Part shown: positions 50,301 to 61,231 of the stretch, one piece after another
Position numbering within the stretch: the first letter of the stretch is position 1
Layout of the letters: each line of letters begins with the position of its first letter
From: Bugulina stolonifera
Taxonomy: Eukaryota; Bryozoa; Gymnolaemata; Cheilostomatida; Bugulidae
DNA length: 64,000 nt
Assembly (NCBI GenBank): GCA_935421135.1
Contig: OW285189.1
Coordinates: forward strand, 14,715,072-14,779,071
Reading direction: 5' to 3'
The notes under the pieces: generated by a model
The model's input: only the letters and a program-made list of their open reading frames with translations
Databases searched by the model: none
Told to the model about the DNA's origin: nothing
Made by a program: the position numbers and the translations under genes

Positions 50301-53300
50301 TTGTAACAAGTATAGATAATAGCATAGTTAATAGGCCTAACCACATTATGATAAGATATAATATTAATGTAGGCCCTATAAATATTTATAACAATATACT
50401 ATACTGAATACAAATATTTTATTACATATGATATTACCTATTATTCGTTACATTTTTAATATACATGTAAATATTAAAATATATTTATATTAAAACCAAA
50501 ATAATAATATAATAGAAATACCAAACATTATTATTATATTAATATAAATAAATAATTATTATATTAATATAAATAAATAATTATTATATTATAATAATTA
50601 TAATAATAATAATTATTGTTAATTTTTTCTAAAACTGAAAATTTCAATTCCGTGGTATGTGTATAATAATGGATATTTACCAGTCATTGCTCCAAATACA
50701 ATAAAAAACTTTTGAAGAATGAAGCTTTAGGTGGTCAAGCTACAAGCAGGTGGACCTTAGATAAAAATTGGAAACCGGCTGTGACTGAACAACAGCTTGA
50801 GCTTTCTAAATATGGAGGAAACTAATACCAAGTAAGTATAACACTCGTCAAGGATGGCCACTGGCAGGCCCGGTCCTGAATAATTCGACACCTACTTGAC
50901 GCCACTTGCCGATGGCAGAGGTGTTGATCAAGGATGTCACAACTCCCAACGTTTTAGTGCGGTCAGGGGTGATCACTCCCAAAATTGAGCTATATGGCGT
51001 GGAGATAAATCCATATCCGGTTAAGTTTCCGTGTTTCCTTAACATCGTTGAGAAGAGGAAGTGAAAGTCTCTGTATCAAGTATAGATGTATCTTTATTGA
51101 AAGCCAAGCAAAGACTGAGACAACGGATGATAAAACATGGTCCTTTATATAGTATAAGAACTTCCGCCCGACGTAGTGTCGGGAAAAGAAGACGTAGGGT
51201 CGTTCGAAAGTTGCGCAACAACATGACGGCCGAAAGCCCGACGGCCGACCCAAAATAGGTCGGGTTATACAAAAGTTGCTTATAATCATCCAATTCATGT
51301 ACAAAATGAATATCAAGGGATTCTGAGAGGTCGGGCCTCTTTACATGGGTATAAAAGGTACCAAAAGACTCAGTAATTGCCATACATGAATGTACAATGG
51401 TATATAGTTAAGTAGAATGGATATAAACACATAGATACACGTATGTAGACATTAAATGAATGGTTTAGACATGCAATACAGTTGAGTATGAGTACACGAG
51501 CAGCTAGGTATGAGAGTACGAATGTTAGCTGAGTAGTGCTGTGGCAACTACTAGGCACTTAAGGTGCTATGAGGTTTATCCGGGTAGCTGGAGTCGTATA
51601 CAAATGTCTGTACCATCACAGTATTACCTAGTATTGTATTTCGTGAGGCTGTGTGGCCCAAATTATTTCATGTTATTCTTTTGAATATTTAAAATTTATG
51701 ATGATAGCAACCAAACATTTTTTATACAATGCAATAGGCTATTATTTTGTATCACTGTAAAATTACAAATTGAATAATACTTGCGTTCAAGTTTGAGGGT
51801 AATACAGACTACAGTTGTTTATCATCAAAAGCCATACTGTGAGATAGGATGGTCCTATGGTCCTACTTTTATAACTAAGTATTATTATTTATGCCCTAGA
51901 GTTACTCAGAAACTGTGATAGGATGCGGCATAATGGCTGGTCCAGCAATGGGTAGCGGTTTGTATAAGGTAAGGATATCTGATGGACGTTTAATTACTTA
52001 TTAGTAGTGCTGATGATAGAGATTATATAGTATTATATATATACACTATTATATACATGTACATGTTACATAACATATGTAAGCTAGATCCTGTGCACCT
52101 ATTCTACTGTTTATTACCATCAGTTCTATTTTCTCTCTTCTATTAGCTCGGAGGGTTCCTTCTGACGTTTAGTGCTGTTGGTGGTTTAATGGTATTGGTT
52201 TCTCTCATCATGCTTTGCATCCTTCCACACAACCGTAAGTTAACTACAAGCAACAGCTCATGTTCACATTAACAAAGTGGAAAAATTGATAAAACGTTTA
52301 TTTCTAAATCGTGTGTTCTTAGAAAAAAGTTGATGCTTCCTTAATATGCACCAGGTCACAATAGTATTTTGGCTTTTCCTTAACCTGTAATTTTGTCTTC
52401 TCTTTTCAAGAATTTTTATCCTCTGATGATGATGCTCGGATAAGCATCGAATTATGAGGAATAAATCAAAATAAAAAGATGTGTCTTGTTTTATTATTCA
52501 TCATAAAAATATTAGCTCAACGTTTTCCAAGAATAATATTATATCCCATGTTTAACATTTTTATGTAGACACTGGTTATATAAATAGAAATATTTCTTAT
52601 AATATTAATTATCATTGGTAGAATCGTAAGCCTTTCAGGTGCGGTCAAAATATAGTTATGGCTGGATCAGCCAGACTGGCAGTTTTTACACAGTATATCG
52701 TATACTCATACTTTGGAACTAATGCTAAGTATATTTACATGAATCATACAGTACAGGAGGCAGAAGAAGATGGGAAGTGTTCCTTAGTAGACTTACTCTC
52801 CAACATAAACATAACCCTCTCACTTATTCTTGCAATAAACACTGGAATAATATGGGCTAGTATTGATCCTGTGTTGGAACCCGAGCTAAGAAAAACGGTA
52901 TGGATATCTACACATATTATTTTTAATTTTTGAATAGTTACCATTAATTTACCTACTATTTAATATACATATACATACATACTCGTGAGTTGTAACACAT
53001 GACTAATAAGAATGCGGATTCTGATGTTATCTGGTAGTCAATCATTTTGTAGCTACAATAATAATTGCTACTACATTCTCTGTTAACTTGAAGAGCAGTG
53101 TGGCTATTCCTCCATCTAAATGCTCATTATATTGTTTGCAATATTTCATTTTGAATTAGTCAAGCGGATTCCAGTCCTCTATATTTAGTATTATAATCAT
53201 GTACATCATCCACATATATACAGTGATGTCTTTTCTCTTGATGAGATCTTCACTTGATTTACTACCTTACAGTTTGGGTTGACCCAAGAGATCAGTGCTC

Positions 53301-55201
53301 TTACATTTCTGCTACTCTCTGTATCCTACAGTATAGTAGCACCAATGGTTGGTAAAGCACTAGATAGATTTGTAAGTACATTTGTATATACAATGTATCT
53401 GTATATTATGTACATGCAAACGAAATGACCTCGGTATGCCATACAAAACAAGGTAGTAGAGTTCACTAATGGGAATTTTCATGTAGCCTATGTATTACAT
53501 GCATGTAGTACATGTACAATGTACAATGCACGTACAGAAGTATATTCGAGAAATGACATTATGCAAGCTACACACATTGTGTACTAACATGTGTACCCAC
53601 ATAATGTGAAAGATGGTATCACTATTTACAATGTTTATTATTATGTTGTTCATTGAGCTCCAGATTTCTGAGTAATTATTTAAAGAGAAAGTAGGTCATG
53701 CTTGAACATGTTACACAGATGTTTTGTACGATTATAGAGATGTTTGGATGCATTTCACGTTATTGTATTTGGATTCACTCTGTGTGGCGTTAACTTCATC
53801 TTCATGGGGCCTTCTCCACTATTTCCTGGATTGGAAAGGTACTATTCCCCTTACAATTGCAGTTGATATTGAACTTCTTTTTGTATTTTTAAATAAACTT
53901 CTGTTCAGAACAAAACATCTATTTTGGTACATGCAGCTTTTAAACTTGCAGTACTCATTACATGACAGACATTGTCACATTGAATTTACTTGTACATAAA
54001 GCTTAATCATGGTATGTTTTTAGACCGTTATGGCTTCTGCTGGTCACCATAGCTATTCTGGGAGTTTCGCTGGCATTTATCCTAATACCAGGTCTAGAAC
54101 TATCTTTTAGTAAAGCTAATACGTGAGTAATATTATATCCTCTTATGAAAGCTAAAGTTATGAAAGACCGTTTCATTGAGTGTTATCTGCAACATGTTGG
54201 GTGTCACATGTTTATATACATGTAATATTTAATTTGATATAATAGGCTACATACATGTATAAAATTATATAAAAGCTGATGGTTGTAGCTCGGAGTTGTC
54301 CTCTCTCTCTATTATCTATTTTCTCTTGTCCTCTAAGAGTGTGACTCAGTTTTTGTCCTCTCTTTGCTTTGTTGATCACAGGACAATAGAGGACGACTTC
54401 ATTCTATGGTTTATGAGTTCTCTTGATAGTGTGGCTCAATTCATAACATAAATTTAATATCTAGTAAGTGAGACTTGGTGTACTGAGGAAGAACAATGAG
54501 AGAGAGGGAGGATGATATAAATTTGTAACTTGCAGTGACTCAGTGAATGTCCACCAACTAACATGCACAATCAGAAACTTTATTTGATGCAGGAAAAAGG
54601 ATGGTACGGCACTCGGTACATCTGCTACAGCAGTTATTTCTGGATTATGGAACGGTGCTTACGCAATCGGGTACGTTAATTATTTAGGATGACAGTTAAT
54701 ACCTGCATAATTACGTTACTTGGTTTTGTTTTATTTGAAATAATGGTTGGGTGGTTTTCAGCATTGATGGAGAATTGTGAACAAATTGTAATCTTTATAA
54801 TGGATCTTTCCTCAAGCCTTGAACAAAATAAGTTTATAAATGACATTTCAAAACGGAATATCTAGTGAAAGATTTTGTCAGTTGGAATATCGATTTTCCG
54901 AAACCGTTGGTGTCAAAGTGAACTATTTTCTAATCTAATATCAGATGCAGTGAAGTTTCTTGTTCTTTGCCTTGTATTGACTAAATTGTTGATATATTTT
55001 AGAGATTTTGTTGGACCAACCGTTTCAGGAGTGATAACAGAACATTCTAGCTTTGGTTGGACGATGACAACTTACACATTCACCTGTTTAGCCTGTGTCT
55101 TGTTAATAGCATCTGTAAAGATGTACCAGTGTAATAAAAAAACATCCACTAAAACTCAAAATGTAACAGTTGTTAACACTGGTTTAGATGATGAATGTTG
55201 A
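30625..55201 (+). CDS. SLC18B1-like: SLC18B1-like MFS transporter, gene 3 (intact exons, 19-kb intron 3)
   Basis: Near-twin of gene 2. Exons: 30625-30900, 31722-31817, 32355-32600, 51900-51968, 52147-52234, 52752-52897, 53273-53371, 53738-53838, 54024-54122, 54593-54670, 55003-55201. Exon lengths equal those of gene 2 throughout, giving 498 residues with no stop seen. Notable differences are RCLDAFH for RWLDALN at the start of exon 8 and a two-residue change near the N-terminus (MSTMSPTDR). Intron 3 is 19.3 kb because of nested insertions, against 0.73 kb in gene 2. Whether splicing across it still works is unknown. Predicted role as for gene 2. Confidence 0.85.
31409..31690 (+). repeat. tRNA-derived SINE family 2 in intron 1 of gene 3
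   Basis: The head GTAGCTTAGGGGTTAGAAT (A box) and GGTTCGAATCCC (B box) are well formed. The insertion is flanked by an 11-base duplication, ATATATTTATT, at 31398-31408 and 31691-31701. Gene 2 has the empty site near 15083-15093, so this SINE moved after genes 2 and 3 separated. Confidence 0.8.
32837..33066 (-). mobile_element. Left piece of a split solo LTR, family A (copy A1)
   Basis: It starts TGTAATGG after the target copy GTAT (32833-32836) and matches the first 230 bases of the full LTR at 55931, including GTCGTCCTTGGACGAC and GAATGACCTG. Homology stops at 33066. The rest of the LTR resumes at 51053. The LTR lies antisense to gene 3. Confidence 0.8.
33400..33600. repeat. AT-rich tract
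   Basis: It is nearly all A and T, with AATAATAT words. A similar tract (50220-50640) lies near the opposite end of the same segment. Confidence 0.5.
35283..35450. repeat. Dispersed repeat related to 14560-14770
   Basis: It shares AGGAGCTA, TGGAGTT-TCTTCTT, TCACCCCATTT and CACGTCTTTTACCACTACC with the copy in intron 1 of gene 2. The element type is unknown. Confidence 0.4.
38000..40065. other. Non-coding part of the 18-kb segment
   Basis: I find no exon with both splice sites and a sustained frame here. A short triplet of CAGTGCCAGTG-CACTACATGTA units lies near 39465-39535. The rest is unremarkable AT-rich sequence. Confidence 0.4.
40066..40371. repeat. (TTCA)n microsatellite, about 76 units
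   Basis: It is uninterrupted apart from one TTTA unit near 40282. It gives an artefactual FIHS/SFIH open frame in all three phases. Confidence 0.97.
41203..41334. repeat. (GTA)n trinucleotide repeat
   Basis: About 44 units, with GGT and GCA variants at the left and a pure run at the right. On the minus strand it reads as poly-leucine, which is not coding evidence. Confidence 0.95.
41780..44600. repeat. Three diverged copies of a roughly 220-bp dispersed repeat
   Basis: Copies lie near 41780-42000, 42580-42780 and 44370-44600. Each begins with GAGCATAGC-CATCATG, passes through a GGCCA-GTGA-TAA region, then has GGGTTCCAGGAAG or GAGTCCAGGTTACA and ends near GTAGGYCTAA or GTGTAGGTGCA. Spacing is uneven, so they are dispersed or relics of an old local duplication. 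Confidence 0.5.
46014..47361. repeat. Direct tandem duplication, 674-bp unit, two copies
   Basis: TTTCACCATGC begins both units (46014 and 46688), and each ends at TTTCTGACAGAAGTG. Divergence is small (single substitutions and 2-6 bp indels). Neither unit holds a conserved open frame. Confidence 0.88.
47635..47858. repeat. Fold-back element with a 12-bp palindromic minisatellite core
   Basis: The core 47668-47826 repeats CAGTGTACACTG and CAGTATACACTG, each nearly self-complementary. Outside, CCAATGAATGTGTACTAAG-TTGATTTTCAT on the left mirrors ATGAAAATCAA-CTAGAACACAATCATTGG on the right. The whole would fold into a cruciform of more than 200 bases. Confidence 0.8.
48185..48345 (-). CDS. Unrecognised minus-strand terminal exon candidate
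   Basis: The minus strand has an open frame ending TAA (48185-48187), preceded by about 50 residues of mixed, non-repetitive composition (LELLAWFKIFYRPEVRAEVF and beyond). A CTTTTAG at 48352-48346, read on the minus strand, is a possible acceptor. I recognise no family and cannot link upstream exons, so it may be chance. Confidence 0.2.
49439..49789 (+). CDS. Unrecognised 116-codon open frame
   Basis: An uninterrupted ATG-to-stop frame of 116 codons in AT-rich DNA, with cysteines in a CRVCHN setting and a hydrophobic stretch near its end. No family was recognised. Its length is unusual for this composition but not conclusive. It may be a decayed transposon gene of the 18-kb segment. Confidence 0.2.
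   Translation: MMYFSSDSVESIFDKCCVVYDKLSYYLTVLQNDAMTKYCRVCHNTQLYKNIMVDNYTCRMDGSESHILFGTIKSQDSQWLESFSSYSAFIPELVSLLLIEEKTNISVHSLCMPHSI
50220..50640. repeat. AT-rich tract
   Basis: Runs of TAATATAAATAAATAATTAT, including a local direct duplication near 50535-50580. Not coding. Confidence 0.6.
51053..51620 (-). mobile_element. Right piece of the split family-A LTR (copy A1)
   Basis: It continues the LTR from GAGGAAGTGAAAG to CCATCACA, then the second target copy GTAT (51621-51624). On the minus strand it carries TATATAAAGG (near 51152), then AATAAA (near 51098), the U3-R order of an LTR. The U3 part has CCGGAAGT-like, TTGCGCAA and ATGACGGCC blocks. Confidence 0.8.
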
Positions 55202-55382
55202 AAATAATTTTTTGGAATAACCAGCTGTAACCAATTTGTCTCAAATTCAGCATAATAATATTGCATCTAGTGTATGTGTCTGTACGTTTGAGTATTTTAT
55301 AATTATACAATACAAATTACTGCCTACCATAAGCTAGCCAATTAAAGTTAAACTATGCCATCTACGCTTATGTCTCACTTAA
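55202..55382. other. 3' flank of gene 3, proximal
   Basis: It equals the first 180 bases after gene 2 and ends at TTAA 55379-55382, where the 2.6-kb insertion begins. Confidence 0.6.
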
Positions 55383-57996
55383 AGGGCTACAGAAATGATA
55401 ATATATTGTTTGGTATAATCTAAACTTTAAGCCCTGAGGCTGCTATATTCACTTTATCAAAACTCTGAAAATAATTTGGGCTGGGATATGCCAGCATATA
55501 AAATTATCATGAAAAGTAGGTTCTGGAAAAGGAAGTCCCAAGTTACAGGGGTGTTGTCCACATCCTGTATGACAAATGAAGGCCCATAGTTTGGCTCTCT
55601 AATTATAGTCCTGTGTAGGGGAGTTACCAGGTGCCCCATACTTACACTACAATCTTACAGCTATGAGCCTTCTGTAATTATTTGGCTTGTGTAATCCTAT
55701 GGTTTTCTCAATAATATGACCAGCCATTGAGTAATACAGTTCAATCAGGGCAAGCAAAGGAAGCTATGAGTGAGGATATTGAGAGGAAAAATCCTTTAGT
55801 TGCTGACCAAAGCTTGTTGAGGGCTATCGCTATGTTGTAGTAATATAATACTTCTGCAGATATTGTTAGTATAATACAATTGTATACATGCAAAATAATT
55901 TTAATATTTAAATTACAAGTGGCAATATAATGTAATGGTTTCTGTGATTTGGTGCGGTCGTCCTTGGACGACTATCGACCCAGAAATGAAGTGCCTATGA
56001 GTGGTAATAGGACTTCGCATTACATGAAAGATCGAGCGGTCTCAGTAGCCCAATAACTACCAAAGACGACCCATCTGGTCCCAAGTCTGACCTTCAGACT
56101 ATACAATGAAAGAGAGTGATCCGACCTAGTAAGCGGCTCGCTAAGCGAATGACCTGACAAAAGGAAGTGAAAGTCTCTGTATCAAGTATAGATGTGTCTT
56201 TATTGAAAGCCAAGTGTAGACTGAGACAATGAACAGTAAAACAGTGCCCTTTATATAGTATAAGGACTTCCGGCCGACGTGACGTCGGGAAAAGACGACG
56301 TGTGGTCGTCCGGAAGTTGCGCAACAAGATGGCCGCTGGAAGCCCGACGGCCGACCCAAAATAGGTCGGGTTCTACAAAAGTTGCTTATAATGGTCCAAT
56401 TCATGTACAAAATGAATATCAATGGATTCTGAGAGGTCGGGCCTCTGTACATGGGTATAAAAGGCATTAAAAAGACTTAGTAACATTCATGCAGTTATAT
56501 ACAGTTATATAGTGGAACAATACATGAATAAGTAGTGAGTATGAGCACATGGAGACACGTATATAGACAGTAATTAATGGTTTGGACATGCAATGCAGTT
56601 AAAGGTAAGTACACGAACACTAATTATGAGAATGTGAGTGTCAGATGAGTAGCGCTATAACAACTACTGAGCACTTAGGTGCGATGGAGCTTCGTCCGGG
56701 AGTTGGAGTCGTATACAAATGTCCTGTACCATCACAATAACATGCATGTAATAATTGTTATATAGACCTACATGTACATCCAAGACTTGTTTGAGATTAT
56801 AAATATGTTCAACCACGAAAATCCATGTTACTTATTAATACAAATTATGTACATGTAGGTACTTGCATGAAAATATAGAGTAGATACTATACAGTATATA
56901 CATTTTGTGGTATATACTAGATAGACTATAACATGTTATATTACATTGAATTATAAACACAGTATATACATATAGTATAACTACATGTATATAATAACAT
57001 TATACTGCGTTATGGTCTAATACAGTATCAGTATGTACATGTATTACAACGTGCATGCATTGTATTACTGTACATTGAAATGTACAGCACTCTAATACAA
57101 ACAAATATTTCATTGGAGGGATAGGAAGTAATGCAACAGTTATTCAAGCCAATTGAGAGTGGTGTAAGTGTGGCATACATCATTTGGGGCCACATGCTGC
57201 AGTAAGCAAACGCACATTAAACAAGAAAACATGGCAGAACTGAGGTACTCTGTTGCAACAAGCAAAATTTTACCAAAGACAGCGATTAACTAGATCCAAG
57301 TTTCTGTTTGAAGCCTAGACTTGGAATAGCATATTAGATGAGGGTATTGGGTACTGCTGGCATTAATTCCCACCCATTACCTATGCTGGAATTTCAGCTA
57401 AATTAACCACACTAATTTAATTGGCTAGGCTTTGTTATGTAACAACTTCCATTCAGTGGTCAAAGTCTAAGAAAAGAGGTGGGGGGTCTCTAGGGTAGCA
57501 GACATAATCACTTGAGGGCACAAAGCACCCGAACAGCGCGTGCTGGCGGGGAGGGGCGCCTGAGCACCCTCCCGGAAACTGGAAACTTTATCAAAATTAG
57601 ACACCGAAATAGTGCAAAATGCAAGAACTTCAGGTTAAAATATGGTCCAAGATCTTAAGATAAAATATGGTCCAATTTGTATTATTATTATTATAGTAGC
57701 AATCTGTAGGGGGTCTATCAGTCTGAGGGACCCCCTGAAATTTATGGTGGGGGGACTGAGACCCCCAAAGACCCCCCCAACTTTGACCACTGCTTCCATT
57801 TTGTTTCCACAGCTACAGAGTAAACAAAGTTGACATCCTTTGTAATTCAATATGGCAGAATGAGAGATTGCAGTGTTTTCCATTTGCAGGAAACAGACAA
57901 ACTGATTATGTTATATGAATTTTGTTGCTTATATGGAAAAATAATAACCTATATAACATAATTGCTACATGAAAAGGCATGATTTCAGTTAGTACT
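55383..57996. mobile_element. 2.6-kb insertion bounded by TTAA duplications
   Basis: TTAA at 55379-55382 and 57997-58000 frames it, while gene 2 has one TTAA at 20007-20010. The ends AGGGCTACAGAAAT and, reversed, AGTACTAACTGAAAT are loosely similar. TTAA duplications suit piggyBac-like or Kolobok elements, but the usual piggyBac CCC terminus is absent. Apart from the nested LTR at 55931 no gene was recognised. A hairpin of GGGGGTC and GACCCCC words lies near 57708-57780. Confidence 0.5.
55931..56736 (-). mobile_element. Complete solo LTR, family A (copy A2)
   Basis: It runs TGTAATGG to CCATCACA, 806 bp, with ATAA on both sides (55927-55930 and 56737-56740). Minus-strand TATATAAAGGG (near 56255) and AATAAA (near 56199) mark U3, R and U5. 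The U3 holds CCGGAAGT, TTGCGCAA, AAGATGGCCGC and TGACGTCGG words. No internal region or second LTR is present, so it is a solo LTR left by recombination. Confidence 0.85.
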
Positions 57997-58367
57997 TTAA
58001 TCTTCATTACCGAGGCTTTTCCTAGATTCATGAATTCACACTATTTGCCATTGTTGTTTATGTTGCCACGATTGGTAAAGGCCGACTGTTTCATGTCAGG
58101 CCCTTGAGTGCCTTTTAATTATGTCCTAGTCATCCTTCCCAATGGTGTACCTTAGTGACTCCAGGGTGATTTGATCAGGTGAATTAGTTTCAGGGAATTT
58201 GGCATTAGTTTTTCGATAGTTGTAGGCCTATATGGGTAGCAACTAAGTGTTGCACTGTAACATGTTGAACTAATGCCAATGTCACTACCAGCAGTAACTA
58301 ATGCAAATAGCAGAGAAAAAGCTATGACTTTGGCAGCTAATTAAGCAATTTCATCATGAGATGATAT
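57997..58367. other. 3' flank of gene 3, distal
   Basis: It is colinear with 20007-20377 downstream of gene 2. No gene is seen. Confidence 0.5.
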
Positions 58368-59015
58368 TGTAGTGTAATATTTTCTTGCTTGAATCACAAG
58401 GGTACCAATGGTGTGAGAAGAGTCTAGGAGTAGTCTACTAGACTTAACCTTCCTGCATTACATAAAGAGTGAAGAGTATGTGTAGCTTATTCACATGTAA
58501 AGGTTGGAGGCCCTATGCTACACTCAGAAAGAGTTGAGAGAGTATGTTCTGTATAGCCTAAAAGTCAGTTCGGGCTAGTAGTCCAATGGGACCAAGAGCT
58601 GGAACTGCTTTGCTAAGAGAGAAGACTCTGTATAGCTTGAGTTAGGAGATATGACTTTATTGCAGTCTGATCATCAACTGATTCGTACAGCAAAATAATC
58701 CTAATTATATACTAAAAGTAGTTCCGGTAGCAGTTCCGGTGAAAAGCCCTATAGAGTATTGGGAGGGACAATATACATGTACATGTAGTATCGGCCCCGG
58801 AAATTGCATAACAACATGGTGGCAAAAAGGCCGAGGGCCGACCTTAAAAGTGTTGACCATTAAGAAAAGTGCTTATAATATCGAGGAACAGATAATAATA
58901 TGTAGAGACTGGTGCATTCTGAAACATCGGCCTCCTTTACAGAGTAGTTAGACATTGTAGCTAGACATACATGTTACACGTGATTGCGCATTAGTTATTA
59001 GTAGTTACTACTTCA
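58368..59015 (-). mobile_element. Solo LTR, family B (copy after gene 3)
   Basis: It has the same insertion site and ATAT flanks (58364-58367 and 59016-59019) as the copy after gene 2. The two LTR copies were therefore made by the gene duplication and not by separate insertions. Confidence 0.75.
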
Positions 59016-59243
59016 ATATGTTTCTACTCCAACTACGCTGGGAAAATAAGTTCTACTGTACCAGTATAACTGAACACATGCAGGTAGTATGAAGAAATGG
59101 TTATTGGTTGGAGTATAAGTGTGTTATGAGGAAGTGTCATAGGTATTGTCTCTAAATATTAAATGATGACTCTACAGGTGAGTCCTTTATAGTTTATTCA
59201 AAAAGTTGTTCCACTGAACAGGAAAAATATATGGGCACCCTGT

Positions 59244-60478
59244 GTCTTACGCTAATTGCTACTGCTCTATGCTAAATAAAGCACGTGTCAGCAGTTTAGT
59301 GGGATTCAAAGTCCTAACCATGTCAAGTGGGGAGCCCTCCCAATTTTTGTTGTAAAAGTGGTACTGGATTAGTATCCTATGTTAGTCCAATACTATGTGT
59401 ATTGTAATGCATTTTGTGTAATAAGTAGCTAATGAATACGCTTGTTAGACTCTTACAGTTTGCAGGACGCAACACACTATGCCCTCGGTTTCCATTTGGA
59501 AATTTTACAGTTTTTTGAACTGAGAAAACATGAAAACTGAAAGATACCGAAACACCGTGCAGCACTAAAATTTCTAACTTACTCACTCCACCAGTCAATA
59601 TTGCGCAATATTATGGTTTAAACTATAACTTTTTATATAGGCTAAGAAATAAACATGGTCAATCATTGCAGCCACATGACCATGGCACAGATAAATTCTG
59701 CTATCTTCTCTAATAACTCTCATCTTTTATGTAGCATAGATAATATACGATCAGTATATTATTGCTAAGGAAGTTTAACCATCCTAAACATTTATAATTG
59801 TTTATTTCATTTATATCTAATGTTTCACCAAGTCAACCACCAGCTATATACAGCTCTACTGTTAGCACATGTCAAGCTGCATGTTGCTGCCTAACTGGTA
59901 GAGCAGCGATAGTAATGCAGCTTGCATGAATTATAAAGCTATTGGTAAGTAGTATGCCTAGCCCTATTTGAATCGTAATAATATTATTTTATATGTATAT
60001 ATTAGTCGTATGTATTAGTAAAATTTAATGATACAGGTATACTTTACTTGAAATAGACTGATTGGTTTAGCTAATCGTTCGTGACTGAATGTTCTGCAAC
60101 TAACATGGCCTTTGGGGCACTTGGGTTTAGCATCATCAAATAATTGTTTTCCAAGTGAAATTTGCATCAAGTCGAAAATTCTAGCTCACAGCATCTTTAA
60201 GCATGAGTTCATGACCACCAAACTTTGTGATGGACATGAAATTCCATCATATTATTTGTAACTAGGTTAAATGTAAGAGGAAATATCATCATCATTTGAT
60301 TAAAGGCTTGGATGTACCTGTAGTCTAACATGAGTTTTAAGCACTCGGTTAGAACATGAGTCTCTAACAGCAGCTTTGCAGATGTGACCAAGAATCAACC
60401 ACATAATAATTATAGCCTGTAGCCTTCTGCTTATTTACTGTAGTAGATGAGGAGTTGGAGAAAAGTTCAATGCAGTAG
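59244..60478 (+). promoter_or_regulatory. 5' flank of gene 4
   Basis: It matches 29143-30624 but lacks the inverted duplication, so it shows the ancestral layout. It is a candidate promoter by position and conservation. Confidence 0.4.
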
Positions 60479-61231
60479 ATGTCAACAATGAGTACTGTAA
60501 TGTTTTTAGTGTACGAGTGCCGATGTAGGCACGGGTACTGGAAGCGCTTGGGGTTGGTAGTGGACTGCCAAAGTAACTTCCACACATTACATAAAGAGTG
60601 AACAGTCAGTTAAGCTCTATGATTATTAATAAAGACGTAGGCTGAGGCTGAGACTCATTAAAGAGTCCAGGGTCGACGTAGGTCTGGTGGTTTATACTTC
60701 AAAGGAGTGTAGAAAGAAGTAGTACTGATCTAAGGGCTTAGACCCGACGCTAGATTCATGAAGAATCCGGGATCGGCTAAAGTCCGATGATGTAGAACTC
60801 ACAAGGAGTGTAGAAAGAGTACTTACACGAGTGTGAGGACGAGCCCGGCCGCTTAGGTCTACTGTAAGAAGACCTGTGGGTGGAGCTGCCTACCTGCAAG
60901 AGTAAGACTCTAGGTTGAGTTAAGAGATGTTGCTTTATTAGAGCGCAATCAACAACTGATTTGTACAGCGAAATGCATGAGCTTTTATACATAAAATACT
61001 TCCGGAAAAAGGTACGATAAGGTATCGGGCTGGTGCGATAAGATGTTGGGCCGGAATTTGCGTAACAACATGGCGGAGTTCTGCCCGACGTCGGCCACCA
61101 AAAGGGTCGGCCTTGCACAAAAAGTGCTTACAATATTGTAATGGTTTTTGGGTTTTGGTACTGTCGTCCCAAGATGACTCCCGAGTCCAAAATTAAGTGC
61201 CTATGAGTGGAGCTAGGCCTTCTCACTACAT

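Larger units (their letters stand above)
33067..51052. mobile_element. 18.0-kb segment with inverted ends inside an LTR
   Basis: The ends are CTCATCGATGTTAAGGAAAC (33067-33086) and, on the other strand, CTCAACGATGTTAAGGAAAC (51052-51033). AA flanks both sides. Removing the segment and one AA gives a join the same length as the uninterrupted LTR at 55931. This fits a DNA transposon with short inverted repeats and a 2-bp duplication. No transposase was recognised. Contents are gene-like exons on the left, then simple repeats, tandem duplications and AT-rich tracts. Confidence 0.55.

Noticed and set aside
33067..51052. The 18-kb segment as a second Polinton
   Set aside because: Its ends are short, do not start AGT, and show no 6-bp target duplication. 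No polymerase or integrase motif was seen.
32837..51620. A full 18.8-kb LTR retrotransposon
   Set aside because: Each terminal piece is only part of one LTR (first 230 and last 570 bases). A true element would have a complete LTR at both ends, so a split solo LTR fits better.
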